Shown piece by piece: positions 32,352-46,200 of a DNA stretch of 64,000 nucleotides; positions within the stretch are counted from its first letter, which is position 1, and each line of letters begins with the position of its first letter. The position numbers and the translations under genes were made by a program. Source of the stretch: Morchella semilibera. Taxonomy: Eukaryota; Ascomycota; Pezizomycetes; Pezizales; Morchellaceae. The stretch is taken from the NCBI GenBank assembly GCA_009192285.1, contig CM018603.1, forward strand, positions 2,348,588-2,412,587, written 5' to 3'. The notes under the pieces are model-generated. The model had not been told where the DNA came from, did not search any database, and saw only the letters and a list, made by a program, of their open reading frames with translations.

Positions 32352-35300
32352 GGCTCTTAAGTCAATCAGTGGTGGGTTGCTTTACCACTCTTTAATACTT
32401 GATACGTACCTGTCTTGGTGCAGCCACTTAAGTATCTAAGCTTTTTTGCCAAGGACAGGACAGGGCTCAAGATGAGCCGAGGCCCGATAGCCATCTTTAA
32501 CTTGATCCCGAAGTCGGACATTCGTGTGGTTTATTAATTGGTACATGTAGGTATATGAATTTCAGAGTACGGGTAGCGTGCCTATTGCAACGGACTATCA
32601 TAGGGTACAGGACTATCGCATGAGTCAAATTCGCGACCAGCCAGGCGATGGTCTGTTGCAACAGACTACCCTGAGGTCTTATTCCACAGCTTTTCGAAAG
32701 CGACTGTAAGTAAGCGAACATTGGGAGAGTAACTACCAAACCCACCAAACAAGTCGAAAATTTCAAAGCAGTGCTCTTGACGGAACACTTGAGGTAAAGG
32801 TACTCTCACAACCAGAGAGCCAATCTATAAAGTTTTCCTCCTCAATTTCCTTGCAGTTATGGATTAATAACCATTTGAAGTTGCGCCACCATACAAATTT
32901 TGTTGCAACACGAATGTTCAGTTACTTGTGACACCCGACAATATATATATAACACACCAGGGGATATTTTACGCCCCAAAACTCAGCCATGCAAGTAGAG
33001 TATGTACTGCCACTACGTGTGTATTTTAAGCTAAGCTCACCCACCCTTAGTTAGGACAATGGAATACATGTATGTACATGCAGTCACGGCTCTGGGAGTC
33101 TTAGATTTAGCCCTCTAAGAGGAGAAGGATTAAGACTGAGGGTTGGGCCCCTATCGAGAACGTCTATATACCACAATCGAACGTTATGCCGTATAAGACT
33201 TTCGAGTCTAAGAAATCCATGTTCGGGGCTACGTATAGTTCAAATATCCTCGTAGTGTCGATACCTATAAAAATCCCTATGACATTAGCTCTCTGATACC
33301 ATCACCCTATTTTTATAGAAAATAGCAAACCATACTTGAATAGTCAGGCATATATAGGGTTGTAATCCGGCAGAGCGCTAAATCTTTAGAAGCATGTGTT
33401 CCCCATCCGTATCCGCCCAGTGGTATACAGCTGTCATCCGTTTTTTTTTTCGGAACAGTAAGACCGCCTTCAAGGTATATATTACCAGCGCATGACGGGT
33501 CTTTAAAAATTCTATCACTTCTGTGGCGGGAATTCGTGGTAACCTCTTAGCTGGAGTCGTATTCAGAGGACATACGTATAGGAATTGTGATATCTACAGG
33601 GTTCGAACTTTATATTCATGGTCAGTGCAACTGGAAGTTCTTACAATACAAATCTCAGTGCGTCATATATACCTTAAAGAAATTTACATTTGGAATGTTA
33701 TATAAACTGAGCCATCTCCTCCAGCCACGAACTCTTGAGTATTCATTACCAAGTCGCTAGCACATATCTTTATCTTTGTCTCCTGCCAAAACCCTAAGCT
33801 CCCTAACAACCGTTACCTCTGATCCCAAGTTTATGCACCAGATAAGGGCTTATCATGAACCCCCTCTCCAGTCGTTGGTGAAGAGGTTGCTCTGGAGGAA
33901 GCTATAGGGTTCCTGTAGTAGTGTTGCCTATTATATTGATAAGAGTTGGATCGTTCTGTACCGAAGTCCTTACTGTTGACGTTCTATTATCGGAAGATGA
34001 GGAAAGGACACTGTGGATCCTAAGCCACTGATTGTGCTCTTTTGAACTGGTAGTGCATAGTTTTCTACCACGACGCTACAATCCCGTGCATACATGTATT
34101 AATCGAGAATCGAGGAGAGTATTGACTAGAAATACAAGTATCTACTTACACACTTCCAACCCACATATCCCTCCGGTAGCGAGTGTCTCCGAGGGCTCAG
34201 TGGCTACCGGCGTGCGATTTCGATTTCGATATTTGTTTTTCCGTCGACAAAAGCTTCTGGCCATGAATATCCATCACTCACTATAGTAGTATTATTAGAG
34301 TAGGTGATGGGACAGGACTCCGAACGAGGGGATGGATACCTCAGAAGGCGTTCTCTATGTTGAATTTCAATCTCTATAATTACTAAATCTGTTAAGAACC
34401 TTCTCAAATGCAGCAAGGGTTCTCTTATACAACATCTTGGCCCCGGAAGCCTTCCTGATAGTTATAGACGGCTGCCAAATCGTTGGGACTAGACGAAATA
34501 TTGGGGTGCTCTGACCCAAACACCTTGCGTCCAGCAATCACTCTTTGGTACACCATCTCGGCCTCCGGAGATATTCCCCGCTATATAAGTGGCTGCAAGT
34601 TTCCAATAACGAACCAACCACCGGGATGTCCTTCTCAAAGGGCATTCAGGCGTCTGGCAAGCTCCCCCGGGCCCCGATCGCTATTAAAGGACACTGATTG
34701 AAGTCATCTTCAGTTAGTATGGCGTATCCGCTTGCTAGGCCCCCTCTGGTACGTTCCCCATCTTTGCAAGGCGGAATGTATAGGACGGAAAGAACCTTGG
34801 CCTGGTGTGTAGTGTAGGGGCAGAACCCACGAGCTGAACAATCTTAGACTGTTGGCCTTTGTCAGAATCAGGGCAACTGTAGTTTCCCGGCCAATTAGAA
34901 ACTCTATGCCCTGCACGAATTAAGTTGATTACATGTATCTATGCAGCAGGAGCGGGAAGTAACCGCTCGGCCAGTCTGGTTATGCTAGGGTTAGGGTTGT
35001 TAAGGTGGCACCTAACGTGCATCTCAAGCACATGTATAATATCATTAGTATTGATGGGCGCCGGGCAAGTAAACAGCGTACACGCGGTGCGGTTACTGTG
35101 GTGGCTGAATCTTTGATGTAATGTGCTGGTGGCCATACGGCCCGATGGGTTCAGCTATACCACGCGTGGTAATTACTCTTATGGTAAATAAACACAACCT
35201 TGAACTACATGTACTCTACATACATGTACTCACATGCATATATTACTGTTCAATCGGTACAAAAATATATGTACATGGTTGGATATCGTTTACCATTCCC

Positions 35301-36679
35301 AAACATGTCAGTACGGGCAAATTTACTCTCAATATAAGCATATTCTCGATGATATATTGCTATATATATTACATTCCAAGCCTTATTCGTTTGTGGAGAC
35401 TCCACCGTACTTTAGTAAATTTTAGCTCTAGCCTAGCATCTGGCGTTTCTAGTCCCAGAAGTGCTCCGTTCCGTGCATTCTACCTGCAGTGATATATGGA
35501 TATTACATGTAGGTCCCAACTGTACCCTTATATTGAGAGTTGACTATAGTCAGTCTAAGTCACTTCCCACCTTAAGCCAAATAGAACGAAAGCCAAATAG
35601 AACGACAGCCAAATCTCAAAGATTGTTGACCAAGCTTCAAGGAATTGATCAATGGGACAAGACATCCAATTAGTTAATACAGTACCAAAAGGCGAGTGGG
35701 ATCACTACAGTATTGATTAAGTATTCTTCCCCCAATTCCAGTTTAGTTCGGTATTCGTCACTGACTAGCTTCTGTAGTCCTATGGTAGTGATCTCACCCC
35801 GTTTTTTCATACTATAACCACATTTGCAGTGTTAGCGACTGGAAGAAAGTACATACATGTACTCTACATGTACGTACACGATAATTCCGTCCCGATCAGG
35901 GGTGAAGGCGCCCAAAATTGAACGAAATGGCAGGGTGTTCCACTCGTGGTCCCCACACTTTCTATATATACAAAGCATACCTTAAAGCTACATGTATGTA
36001 CTACTCGTTGCCAAGCTTATGGTTCATGTCTTAATTCTGTTACAGTTTGAAGGATAGTGGAATTTCAATAACAATACACCTACATTCTGTAGCCACCATC
36101 ATTCTGTAGCCACCAGCTGTTGTATCAAACAATTTGCCTGCGTCAATTTGTTTAGAGTTACCCAGTGGTATTCTATTATCGGGTATAATTATCTGTCAAA
36201 GTTTCGGGACTTGGCTGTAAATAATTTGCGGTACCACTTGAATACCCCTTTCGGGAGAGAAATCCAATAACATTGCTAATATCCACAGTCCATTAACGAA
36301 TAATTAAGAGCCAGTTAGAGCCAAGAACATGAAGGACGGTTTCGCCAAACCCAAAAGCTAAAGACAATTGCAAACGCCAGTTCTTCTAACAGTGGAAAAG
36401 GGGAAACAATAACAATTACACCCCAAGCGTTCGTTCCCCCTCTCCTTTGCATGTTTTCCTCATCCAGTTCCATCACTACCATCAGTCATCTCCGTCCAAC
36501 TACCCATCCTTACACCCGGCTCCAAATAAATAATAAAAACATTATCCCCTCCCATCACACATAACGTGAGGGTTGATACTCGTATTGGCCAAAGGAAAGC
36601 CAATAAAATAAATTGACCAAAAGGTCATAGAAAATAACCAATATGCCTCCAAAATGAACAGCCTTCATCGCCATCTCGT
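32352..36679. other. No gene seen; rich in TACATGTA
   Basis: A 4.3-kb gap. TACATGTA occurs at about 32542, 33064, 34090, 34930, 35209, 35221, 35503, 35855, 35867 and 35990. Open frames are short and lack splice-linked continuation or domain signatures. Confidence 0.5.
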
Positions 36680-38192
36680 TCAGATCTCTAGGATACCATT
36701 CCACATATCTATCCTGACGCCAGTCAAATCTCCATCGCCAACGTTAATTGACTCTACTGAGCTAGAATAATCGTCCAAAACAACGTCAAGCATGGCCGTT
36801 GTTTCATCCATTTTGGCTGCTGACGCTGTCATGTCTTTCAAGCTAATCGGTCACAAACGATTAGTTGTGAACTATTTGTAAGAAGAGGGGAGTATCTTAC
36901 TCAGTCAATGTAAGTTCACCCTTGAAAAACACAAACAGCTCAGCCCGTTCCACTCCAACCATGTGGACACAAAGCTGTCTGAACCTCTTACTAGAACATA
37001 TCAAATTTCTGATGTACTGCCGGTTGTCGGTATCCAATATCCTTTTACATATTGGGATCTAATAGGAAGAGAAGAAAATCAGTCCCGAAATTCAGAAATA
37101 AGACCTCATCCCACCATACACCGTCCATATCACAGGAGGAGATTAATTTACCCACCAGCTTGTCATACCCTCTCTGCAACCTCCCCTGATCGTTCGCACC
37201 TTCCCCACGCCGCTTCTCATCATCGCAGAACGCGTTGAGTATCTCGGCCATCTTATAAAAAAACCACACCTGCGCGAGTCTCCTAGTCGCTTCGTCTCCT
37301 TCCGTAGATGAGATACTAAGCCAATTCATATATCCATCAATATTCATTTGCCGGCGAAGCACCAGACCTAAAGAGTTGTCGCCACCTTTATTCATGTCGC
37401 GCAGGTTCGGATGCAGTGCGCGAATGATGAAATAGCGCAACTTCTCAATGGCAATCTGAAGTGTAGCATCGTTAGGTTGCGGGACCGTATGGTCCTTCAG
37501 GGAAAGCATTTTGGCGTCCAGACGTTTCCGAGCTGTAGTACTCCAAGTTGAAGGAGTTGTGGACGGTGTTGGAGGCTGATCGGTCATATGTTGGTTGGGG
37601 TTGAGATTGATGATTCCATTGTTGCCATTAATATTAGGGTTGTTATTGCCATTGCGGAGTGGTGTTGAAACGGCGGACTTTGGCTTACGTTTGGGCTTTG
37701 GGTGGATTATAGGCGGACCAGGGACCGCAAGTGGAGCCGGTATGGGGTACGGAGGTATGATTGGAGGATCATTGTTCTCCGTAGCTGGTGTAGGGGGTGC
37801 GTTCTGGCATGTCTATTGAGTGGCAAACACAGTGTTGTTAGCAGACCCGCTTGCGATCACCGAGTTCTCGTCCACCTCGTTCCATCAAGTCCCATCAAGT
37901 CCCCTGAATTAACGAGCAACAAACACACTATCGTGAAGTAATTCGTTCTCTGTAGGTATATGAAATGAAAAAAAAAAAACCTCACCTGGATAACACTTAC
38001 ACCAACACCGATACCACTCGACTGAGGTGGTGGAACTGGACCGTGCATAGGGAGCTGCTGCTGCTGCATTGGTCCGGCCCATAGTTTAGCAGCATGTCTT
38101 TTCCAGTGCTCGATGACGCGAGTAAAATCATCAGGACTCAGCGACTGGACTTGGTCGATACTGGCCAGAACGCCATCGACAGAGGAGGCCAT
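36680..38192 (-). CDS. Uncharacterised conserved-looking protein, 406 aa
   Basis: Four exons: 38192-37986, 37812-37120, 37058-36901 and 36842-36680. The introns (173, 61 and 58 nt) use GTGAGG, GTATGG and GTAAGA donors and end in ATAG/TTAG; total 1221 nt with consistent phases. The N-terminus is helical (FTRVIEHWKRHAAKLWAG), followed by a Gln/Pro-rich middle with a basic patch (PKPKRKPKS), then a helical half (NDATLQIAIEKLRYFIIRAL, GDNSLGLVLRRQMNIDGY, FYKMAEILNAFCDDEKRR) and an acidic C-terminus. The basic patch and Pro/Gln linker suggest a nuclear protein, which is inference. No known domain recognised. Reading through the second intron would give an earlier stop after DPNM; the spliced form is preferred because it extends an open frame on both sides. 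Confidence 0.75.
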
Positions 38193-41100
38193 TTAGGGGG
38201 GAGGGGGTGGGAGCAACAGAGCGAGGGGCAGGCTAGAGGGAGCGGAGATCCAGAGCAGACTAGCGAAACGTGGGACCTCCTCCAAGGTAAAGTAGGGTAG
38301 CGTGGATGCTAAAAAGTATAGTTGTTGTAAGGTATCGAAACCAAGAAAGTGAATAGCAAACTAGACCACACTAAAAACCCCTCTCTCCTGAAGAGATTTG
38401 AGTCTTCTTGTTATTCTTAAGCTTGTTTCTCGTGAATAAGAACTGGGTGTGGGGAGGGAGAGGGAGAGAGAACGGGAAATAAAAAATAAAAATAAAAAGG
38501 GCCGGCAGGAAATGTGATGAACGAGTTTGGACGTGGAATTAAGCTTCAGAGCCGCAACGAAGCTACTCGAAGTAGGCACCAAGCTAAGAAACCAAAGTAA
38601 AGTCCTGGCAAGGCAAATGAAAGCCCCGGCAAGTAAGCAAGAGCAGGTCCGCCTCCAAATTGCCTCCTCCCTAACTTCACTTCCAGCTCCTAACTCGACG
38701 TCTAGGCAGGCTCAAGGAAAGCAGGCAAGCAGCTAATAATCGGGAGGAGCCGACCCTCCCGTTTCCGTCCGTTCCCGTGCTGCCGGGTTTCGCGCTAATC
38801 AAGGGGCTGCAAAAGAAAGAAAGGCGCGTAGAGTATGAAGTGAGGTCAGATTAGACAAAGTGTTCGTCGTCCTCGAGATAGATCCCTTGATAAGTCCAGG
38901 TTGTGCGTAGTTATTGGTAAAAAAAAAAACGGAGTGAAGAAAGAGTCAGATATCTCAGGTTTGGTAAAGTACGTTTATTTGGTAGAAACAATTCAAATTT
39001 ATTGTGTTTAGCAAGCCCCTTCACCTAAGTATTATACACATAGAGGTATATGTTCTCCTTTCCTCCAGCAAAACAAGCTCTGAAGTGTGTGTAACGAAAC
39101 TTGTTTCATGTTTACACAAACCCTGCCTCAGCTGGATGCAACAACGGTCCCGCGTCGACGACTCCTCGACGTCCTAGGCAGCGTATGTGGAGAATACCCA
39201 CAGTAACTCCTCGACAAGGCAGCATCAAGGTGCTCACCTGGACCGAAACGCTCAAGCTCTCTATTGGACATAGCTATCCAGTAATACTATAGCAAGCAAT
39301 GAGCTTCCTCTTGTGGACATGTCATCAATTACACGATTCCGAAATTTGTTTGCGATTTCGCGCACTTCTCCTGATGGTCAGAATTTCAACCTCTCTGGAT
39401 GGATAGATCGTGGGACTGGCTGGGAGGATAGGCTATATGTTTTAGTTTATATTAAGACTGGGCTGGTGTTTCCAAAACCATTGGCAGAGCGTAAGGAAAT
39501 GGAAAAGAACTGGATGTTTCCCCCTTATACTCAAATGCATATGTACGAGTATATAATAGCTGCTAGAGGTATGTACCTAATCGAATACAGATCTCAACTT
39601 TCATAACTTTGTGTTACCCGAAAGAACCAGATCCCTATGGTCGCGAGAGACTTTGGGTTTAACCCTTATTGCGCGGATCTTGAACCCAAATCTCCCCGTG
39701 TAGTGTAGAGTAGAGTATCTACTCTACGTATTGCATGCTCCCTTCCCGGCGGTTATTTGCGTAATTCTTAAATCCCCACAACTCTATTATTGGATCTATT
39801 GCCCTGACTCTCGTATATGACGTCAAACGGTTCGTAAATGATTAACATCTTTCAATCGCTATTTCTGGAACATAGCGAGATCGAATCGTGACATATAACG
39901 TCTGCATACCTAGTCAAATCTCTACCCCTGGCTATAATCAACAACCTCGAAGAATCATATAATAAGAAAACATCATTGTTTTATTGGCTATTAGTGATTG
40001 TATACTATTAGTATAGGAGACTTTTTTTTTTCGAATTCAGCGCGTAATTTGAATATCTGACCAAAGTTCTGGTCTCCTATTTAAGGTAGATCTTGCGGAC
40101 AGCTAAGCCTCGCCAGAGCTATCGGAGATGATGGGTGGGGAAATATCAGAATCAAGCTTTCCAAAACTGGAGTGGCCAGCCTGGTAGAGAAAAGGGGAGA
40201 GAAGCCCAATAACTTTCTAGAAGGGCTAAAAGCTGACCTTCCGTAAACTCACTAGTAAGTAGGCATATAGGCGAGCCTATTGGGGTTTAGGACCCGTAGA
40301 TCTACCAGGCCTGCCACAGGGATTGGTCGCCTAGCTGTCTCGGACCTTAAACGTCGACCTTCTAGAAGGGGCGTATACCCGCCTTGTGCTTTTTTATGAG
40401 TGTTCCTTTGATTAAGATCTTCATGGAGTATACCGTGTTGACATGTAATGTATAGATACATATATTTAAGTATACGTTGTAGATGACTCCCCCAACCTGT
40501 GCGCAAGCAAACCTAAATTACATGTATTAATCTCATAAGGTGTTGGAGGTGTTCACTTTCGAGTGACTTCCCATGACTAAGATCTAGCTAGGTTTGATGA
40601 CCGAGTCAGCTAAGCTTATAGGCACGTATTTAAGTGGATATAGAACCACAGTATTGTTTTCTTAGATTAAAACGGATAATTTAAACGCGATAGGAGGAGT
40701 CTATATTCCTTAAAGCATATGTAGCCTGTAACTATTGTACCTTCACAACGTTTTTGTCCAATATAATCATAATCGTTTGGGAGTATGATGTAGCCGTTAT
40801 TATTGAATAAGAAAGTGTTATGCAAATAGTCCAATGTGTTGAAGTTTTTCGATTTCCCACTGGTCTAGTTTGGCTAAATTATAAAGATAATACCCGGCAG
40901 ATACCCTTAATTGGAAGATGTATGCGTATGACAATTCGGGATTATTTGAAATAGTACTCACATCGCAGAGTATTCTCAACTAGTCAAGATTCTCAATTTG
41001 TGATACATACTGTAGCTTTATGAGAGCGATATCGGTGGTGGTCGAAGATAGCTACATATAGCTTCGACATTCTTTCGCATTCCGTACCACTGCATTTCCA

Positions 41101-42475
41101 TAGAGAGGCGGCTTGAAGAGTGCCCTAATAGTCTCCTGAGGTGTTTCACTCAAGAGCCCCACCTAGTGGGCATAGTGGAGTACATATGTAATAATTTAGC
41201 CCATCTCTTGTGAATCAACCGGCAAAATAAGGTGGGTACTAGTGCAACATACCAAGCTTTTTCGACAGGCTAGGTTAATACTAGCTATAGGGTGAGTACT
41301 ATGATCTGTTTCAAGAAGAAGAAGAAAAAAGGTCTTGTAAAGTCATATGCATAATTGAGTCCGTACTAATAACTATGAACAGGGTGTTAGAATATACATG
41401 TAGACCCGTGACCTTTTTTGATGATATCCGGGAAAGATGTGGGAGGGTGCATAGTGGGTGTAGGTAGAGAGTACGGGCTGTTGATGTAAATGCCTGAGGC
41501 ATGGAACCTCACTCGTACTCCTCACGATTGTTCACCACAGCCTTCTCATCGACAAACGATGATGAAAGGATTACACACCAATAACTGTCAGAGTGCGATC
41601 TGCAGTGTCACCTTGGCTATTTTTTCCGGGGAAGTGAGGTGAGCTATCATATCGTACCTGCGGGCGGGTATGCGAGTGTTCTTATCGGGTGCATACAAGA
41701 GAAGGGAAAGTAATGATACAATTGAAACCTGAGAAAAAAGAAAATGATTGATCCGTGGTGGAAATTACTTTGAACAAAGTTTATCGAAAGGTTTTCGTTA
41801 GAATGTTTTTTTTTACGTGACGCAGGTGACTGTCCTAGGTTGTGGATACATATATGCATGTATCTACATCACTATCCCGAAATGTTGGAGGTGTATGACC
41901 GCATTTGCACGTGACCGATCCACCGGGACTCGCGTGCCTTCTCCTTTCCATTCATTTTCTTCGGGGCTGCAGATTCTGATAGAGTATTAGTACCAGTGAC
42001 CGCCCATTCGGTGTCTCTTCCGCTTCTAATCCCTCTCACTCCCTCAAAGAGCTTTTTACATATCGCCAGTCGTTTCCCATCCGCCTGCCCGCTGCCTTTC
42101 TGCAACCTTGCTTTCGTGCAGCTACCGTTGCAAGCCTTAACTTGTACTCTGCCTCTTGCTTATCTTTCCCAAGACCAGGCCATCTCGATTGTAGCGTCTA
42201 TAACTAAGCCAGCTCACTCTTTCTTACTTTAGAGCTCAACCCCCCACAACCCCAGTTACGACGCCAACTCAGCCTCCTTCACACCCACCACCCCGTCACC
42301 GAATTTGAACCTCAACATCCCTCCCCACTGAAACGCATTTAACAGAAACCTCTCCTCCGATTTCTGCACCCACTAGCTTTCTCCACAAATCCTCCGTTAA
42401 ACCCACACTTCGCACACCCCACAAAATAGTTCCTGGACCACAATCTTCCCCACAAAGTTCACCTAAAGGATAATA
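38193..42475. other. No gene seen
   Basis: A 4.3-kb gap. A pyrimidine/purine-rich promoter-like stretch precedes the gene at 36680 (38200-38480) and a C-rich leader precedes the gene at 42476 (from about 41990). TACATGTA near 40521 and 41396. Frames at 38527-38736 and 39313-39606 are open but unsupported. Confidence 0.5.
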
Positions 42476-43267
42476 ATGTCTTTATCATCACCCTCCTCAC
42501 CTACCCCAGTTCCTACTGTTGTGACGGTCGCGCCCCCAACTATCCACCTGGACTCCCCCCAAAGCTCCCCCAAGACCGTAACAATGGCCTCGCCACCGTC
42601 ATCCCCTGGCCCGCAACCCTCTCCAGTGTTCGCTCCCCGTCCTATGCGTATTCCTCAGCTCTTTCGTCCACGCCCACTAGTGGCGCTTGAAAGTTCTTCC
42701 GGAAACCAAATGCGCACTCCGAGCCCGAAACAGCAGCGTAGAAGCTCTAGTGCGGCCGGGGGAATGAAGTCGCTAGTATTGACAGACTCAAAGCTTATAG
42801 GAGGTGAAACCAGTGAGGTTCAAGTGAGGGTTGATGACGCAGAGGGAAGCAGCAGTAGTGGTGTGGTGGGGGACCTCCAACCGGTACAGTTATATAGGTC
42901 CGTGCTTCCATCTGGCTACATTTCGTTTGGTGGGTATTAACACAAGAAACATCATAGTCCTTCAAAAGACGTCCTCGATGAACTCTACAAGATTATTCGT
43001 AACAATAAGCCACAGCCAAAAGCTTTTGACCAGCATAGAAGACAGTTGAGTGATGCTTCCAGTAGCAAAGACAGTAGTGGACGAGATGAGAATACCAGGA
43101 GCCCTCTTAGCCATGAGTTTGGGAGAATCCCATTTCGTATGTCATCTCTTTCTCATTTATCCTGCTTATTTGTATTAACGGGTGGAATAGCTTCCTCTCC
43201 CGTCAGTAGGACCTTGATGCGGAATCCTATCATTTACAATTCACAGTTCGGGCAAGAGCAACATTAA
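42476..43267 (+). CDS. Ser/Pro-rich protein of unknown function
   Basis: From ATG 42476 the frame is open for 154 codons (Ser/Pro-rich, MRIPQLFRPRPLVAL, SPKQQRRSSSAAGGMKSL, SVLPSGYISFGGY), meets TAA at 42938-42940, and in the same frame continues HKKHHSPSKDVLDELYKIIR, NKPQPKAFDQHRRQLSD. A 54-nt intron (43137-43190; GTATGT, TATTAACG, AATAG) joins to a last exon ending FGQEQH at 43267. The TAA can be removed by a 63-nt intron (42889-42951 region, GTACAG donor, ATTAAC near an ACAAG acceptor), whose length is a multiple of three; otherwise the gene is truncated or read through. Many SP/TP sites suggest a phosphoprotein. Family not recognised. Confidence 0.65.
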
Positions 43268-46200
43268 TTTTGATGTAACCCGCGTTGACATCAACTTTTA
43301 CTTCATTTATACTTTCCACAAGTTCTAGTACGTTCGTGTTTATTTTTATCAAAGGGTGCTGTTTTGTTCGTCTCGCACTACTTATCCCTCTTCAACAGCA
43401 CCCCCCTTTTTTACTGTTTTATATCTGGGAATGGAGTAGCTATAGGCAGGTGCTGGGTATTTGTTACTTATGGATATTGTCTTTTGTTGTCGAAGAAGTG
43501 GTCATCTCTTGCTGCCTATGCTTCGGCTTCTTTGCTTTGGTTTGGTTTTCCCGCTTGGAGTTAGGATTATGGTGTATTTAATGCATCACCTCTCCCGGGC
43601 CTTTTATCTCTTTTATTTAGTCCGCTGCGGTCCCTCCAGCTGTCGGTCCTTTTTTAGTTGCTTCTTTTGTGAGCATTTTTGTTTCGCCACTAGGGTTTTT
43701 GTAATATTCTGTGGCAACTACATGCTCTTTTCTTCTCTGATATCGCTTTTGATCGAATCTAGATCTTACGATGTTCAACGCTAGATTTCTTCCTTTTATT
43801 CCAGGGTTTCCGTTGTTTGTGTTCTTAAGTGCCCGAATTTTCGATGTATCACGTGGTCTCATGTGCTTTTATCTTATCTCTGGAGTATGATTATTTTTGC
43901 CGAGAACAATTTAAGGGACGCGGTGGACGTTTGGTGGAACCCGTTGTGCATATGGTCAGAAGCATTACTTCGTGCACGTGGTGTTTACTATCAACTGTGA
44001 TGTAATGTGAGGACGAGTGACTCTTTATGACTACCTACGAGGTTACATGTACTAATATATAAATGCAGTACATGTGATCTAGCCTGGAGATTAACGGGAT
44101 TACTATTAAAATTAATACTACATGTAGCTTATATAATTATGAGATGATAGTAAAGAAGGATGCAAACTATTCTTTCTTCACTGCGCGCTGCATTGCTTCA
44201 TTATATATCACTCGATATTCGTTGATTGATCAACCCCCCCCCCCCTTTTTTTTTATTTAATTCTTGACTGCTTGATCGGAATTACAAACTAAGTATACAG
44301 TCTTCGGGTACGTACTATTTCTCTCTGGTGTCGGTATTTCGCAAGCTTACAGTTAAAGCTAAGACTTATCTGTAGATTATGTGGACGAAATCAGTTGCTG
44401 AGATGCACCTGTGGGTAAGCTGGCCTGGGTTTAAACAGGCAGGGCAAGGGCTATGGGGACAACTTACGTAGGAGATCGATCGGCCCACTTAATCCCGGAT
44501 AATGCAGGGTTTGAAAAAGATGCAGGACTAAGTGTCGTTGATAGAATAAATAGGCTAACACCACGCGTGCACGTCTGTTGCTTTTTCTTGAGTATAAAGA
44601 GCCGATTCTTGTTGTAGTCGAGACAATATTAAACTCACTAGTTCTCAATATCCTAAATCGATAGCCAGTGGGACCTGTCGCCTTTTGTTCAACGGCCGGT
44701 CAGACAAAATCTGGATACGTAAATTATCAGGTATAATACTTTATTTTGTGAAATACATCTAGATCTTATTGACGGGATTTAAAGGGTCTGACATTATTTG
44801 CTGGACTAGGTTGGGGTATATATCGGATGGACATGTGTGCTATATCAATTACCAAGTACATCCGATAATTATAAATATAAAGAATTTATGCTGGAAAGCC
44901 GGAACCCGAACCGGATCTGAACTCCTATTATACCACAAGCAGCATCTTACCTTATTTGTTTGTTTGTTTCTTTGAGAGACATCCGTTCAACTCAGAATTC
45001 TAGTCAAGGATACATGTACTAGTAAGAGTGGGCGAGCGGACTTGAGGCGTGGCTAGTGTGGGTTGACCGCTTGGAGCTGGCTACTAATAAGTTTACATGG
45101 TGCTATTGCATTTTATCAGTCTTCTCTCATGCTCCTAACGTCAAAAGATATGCATTATCACCAGTCTACTGGAGGGTTAGGCCAAATTATCTATACAATC
45201 CACCGGGGCAGGATGACTCTTGAAATTTGAAACGAGAGCTGCGGAGGCCGTATATTTAAGTTTTCCGTGTATGAAGTTGTGCACTCAGCAATTCTATGGC
45301 TCCCCGTTTGTTGCCTAGGCCTTAGATGAATACTTCAACATTTGAAAACCCCGCAGCACCGCCCGTAGATCTCGGTATGAACTCATTTCGAAACCTGATA
45401 ATCTGATTTCCTTTGAATGCAGTCCTATAGTCTAGCTGGACCCAACTCACAGCCATCGAACTTCGTCTGAACTTGTGCCTAGATTATCGATAAAGGACGT
45501 AAAGGATACTATCGTTAAACTATAGCTATCCCGTAGTCTGTCAATGCTGACCCCCTATAATAGAGGAATTAAATTTATATGGAAGATTTATTATTTGTCG
45601 ATAGGGGAGATAACGGGATCCGTTAGTAAAGCCACACAAAATTTGCTTCTTCTTAGGCCAAGTAGGCGATCCCTAATTGCTGTCGTATTTGACTGTAAAG
45701 TTCTCATTGGACGTTGGGCTTAAGAGTATACGTAAAGTAGGCGTGGTGTGAAAGTGGAAACTTGGATAATTATTCCTTTCTTCGTTTACTTCTGGTGTTT
45801 GTTGATGTTTTAGGGCGTTTATGCGTAGTACCAAGGCCGTATATCATGGGAGAGAAGGGAAAATAAGTGTAACAAGAGTCAAATACCACTAGTCGCTCAT
45901 AAAACATACCAAAAAGGGTTCCAATACAGAATTCTACTCGGCCAGAAACCCTCAGCAGTTATAGTCACTACTGACAGTATTCCGAATAGACTAGGTATGT
46001 TCAGCTTAGGTATATTAACCTGATTACATATAGGTAGGTCCGGCATTTGTTGCGAGGAATCCGGAATGAATGAGCTGATCTTGACCGGTTTTCTCGGGAA
46101 CTTGCAAAGCTTTTCTTTTATAGAGGTAGAATATATCTTGTTTCAAGCACTTACCTTGCACGTTGGTCTTGTTTTGCTCATGATCAGCTTGAGGCGGCTA

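Noticed and set aside
39313-39606. 97-codon plus-strand open frame
   Set aside because: Plausible composition but no family, intron signal or neighbour that supports it.
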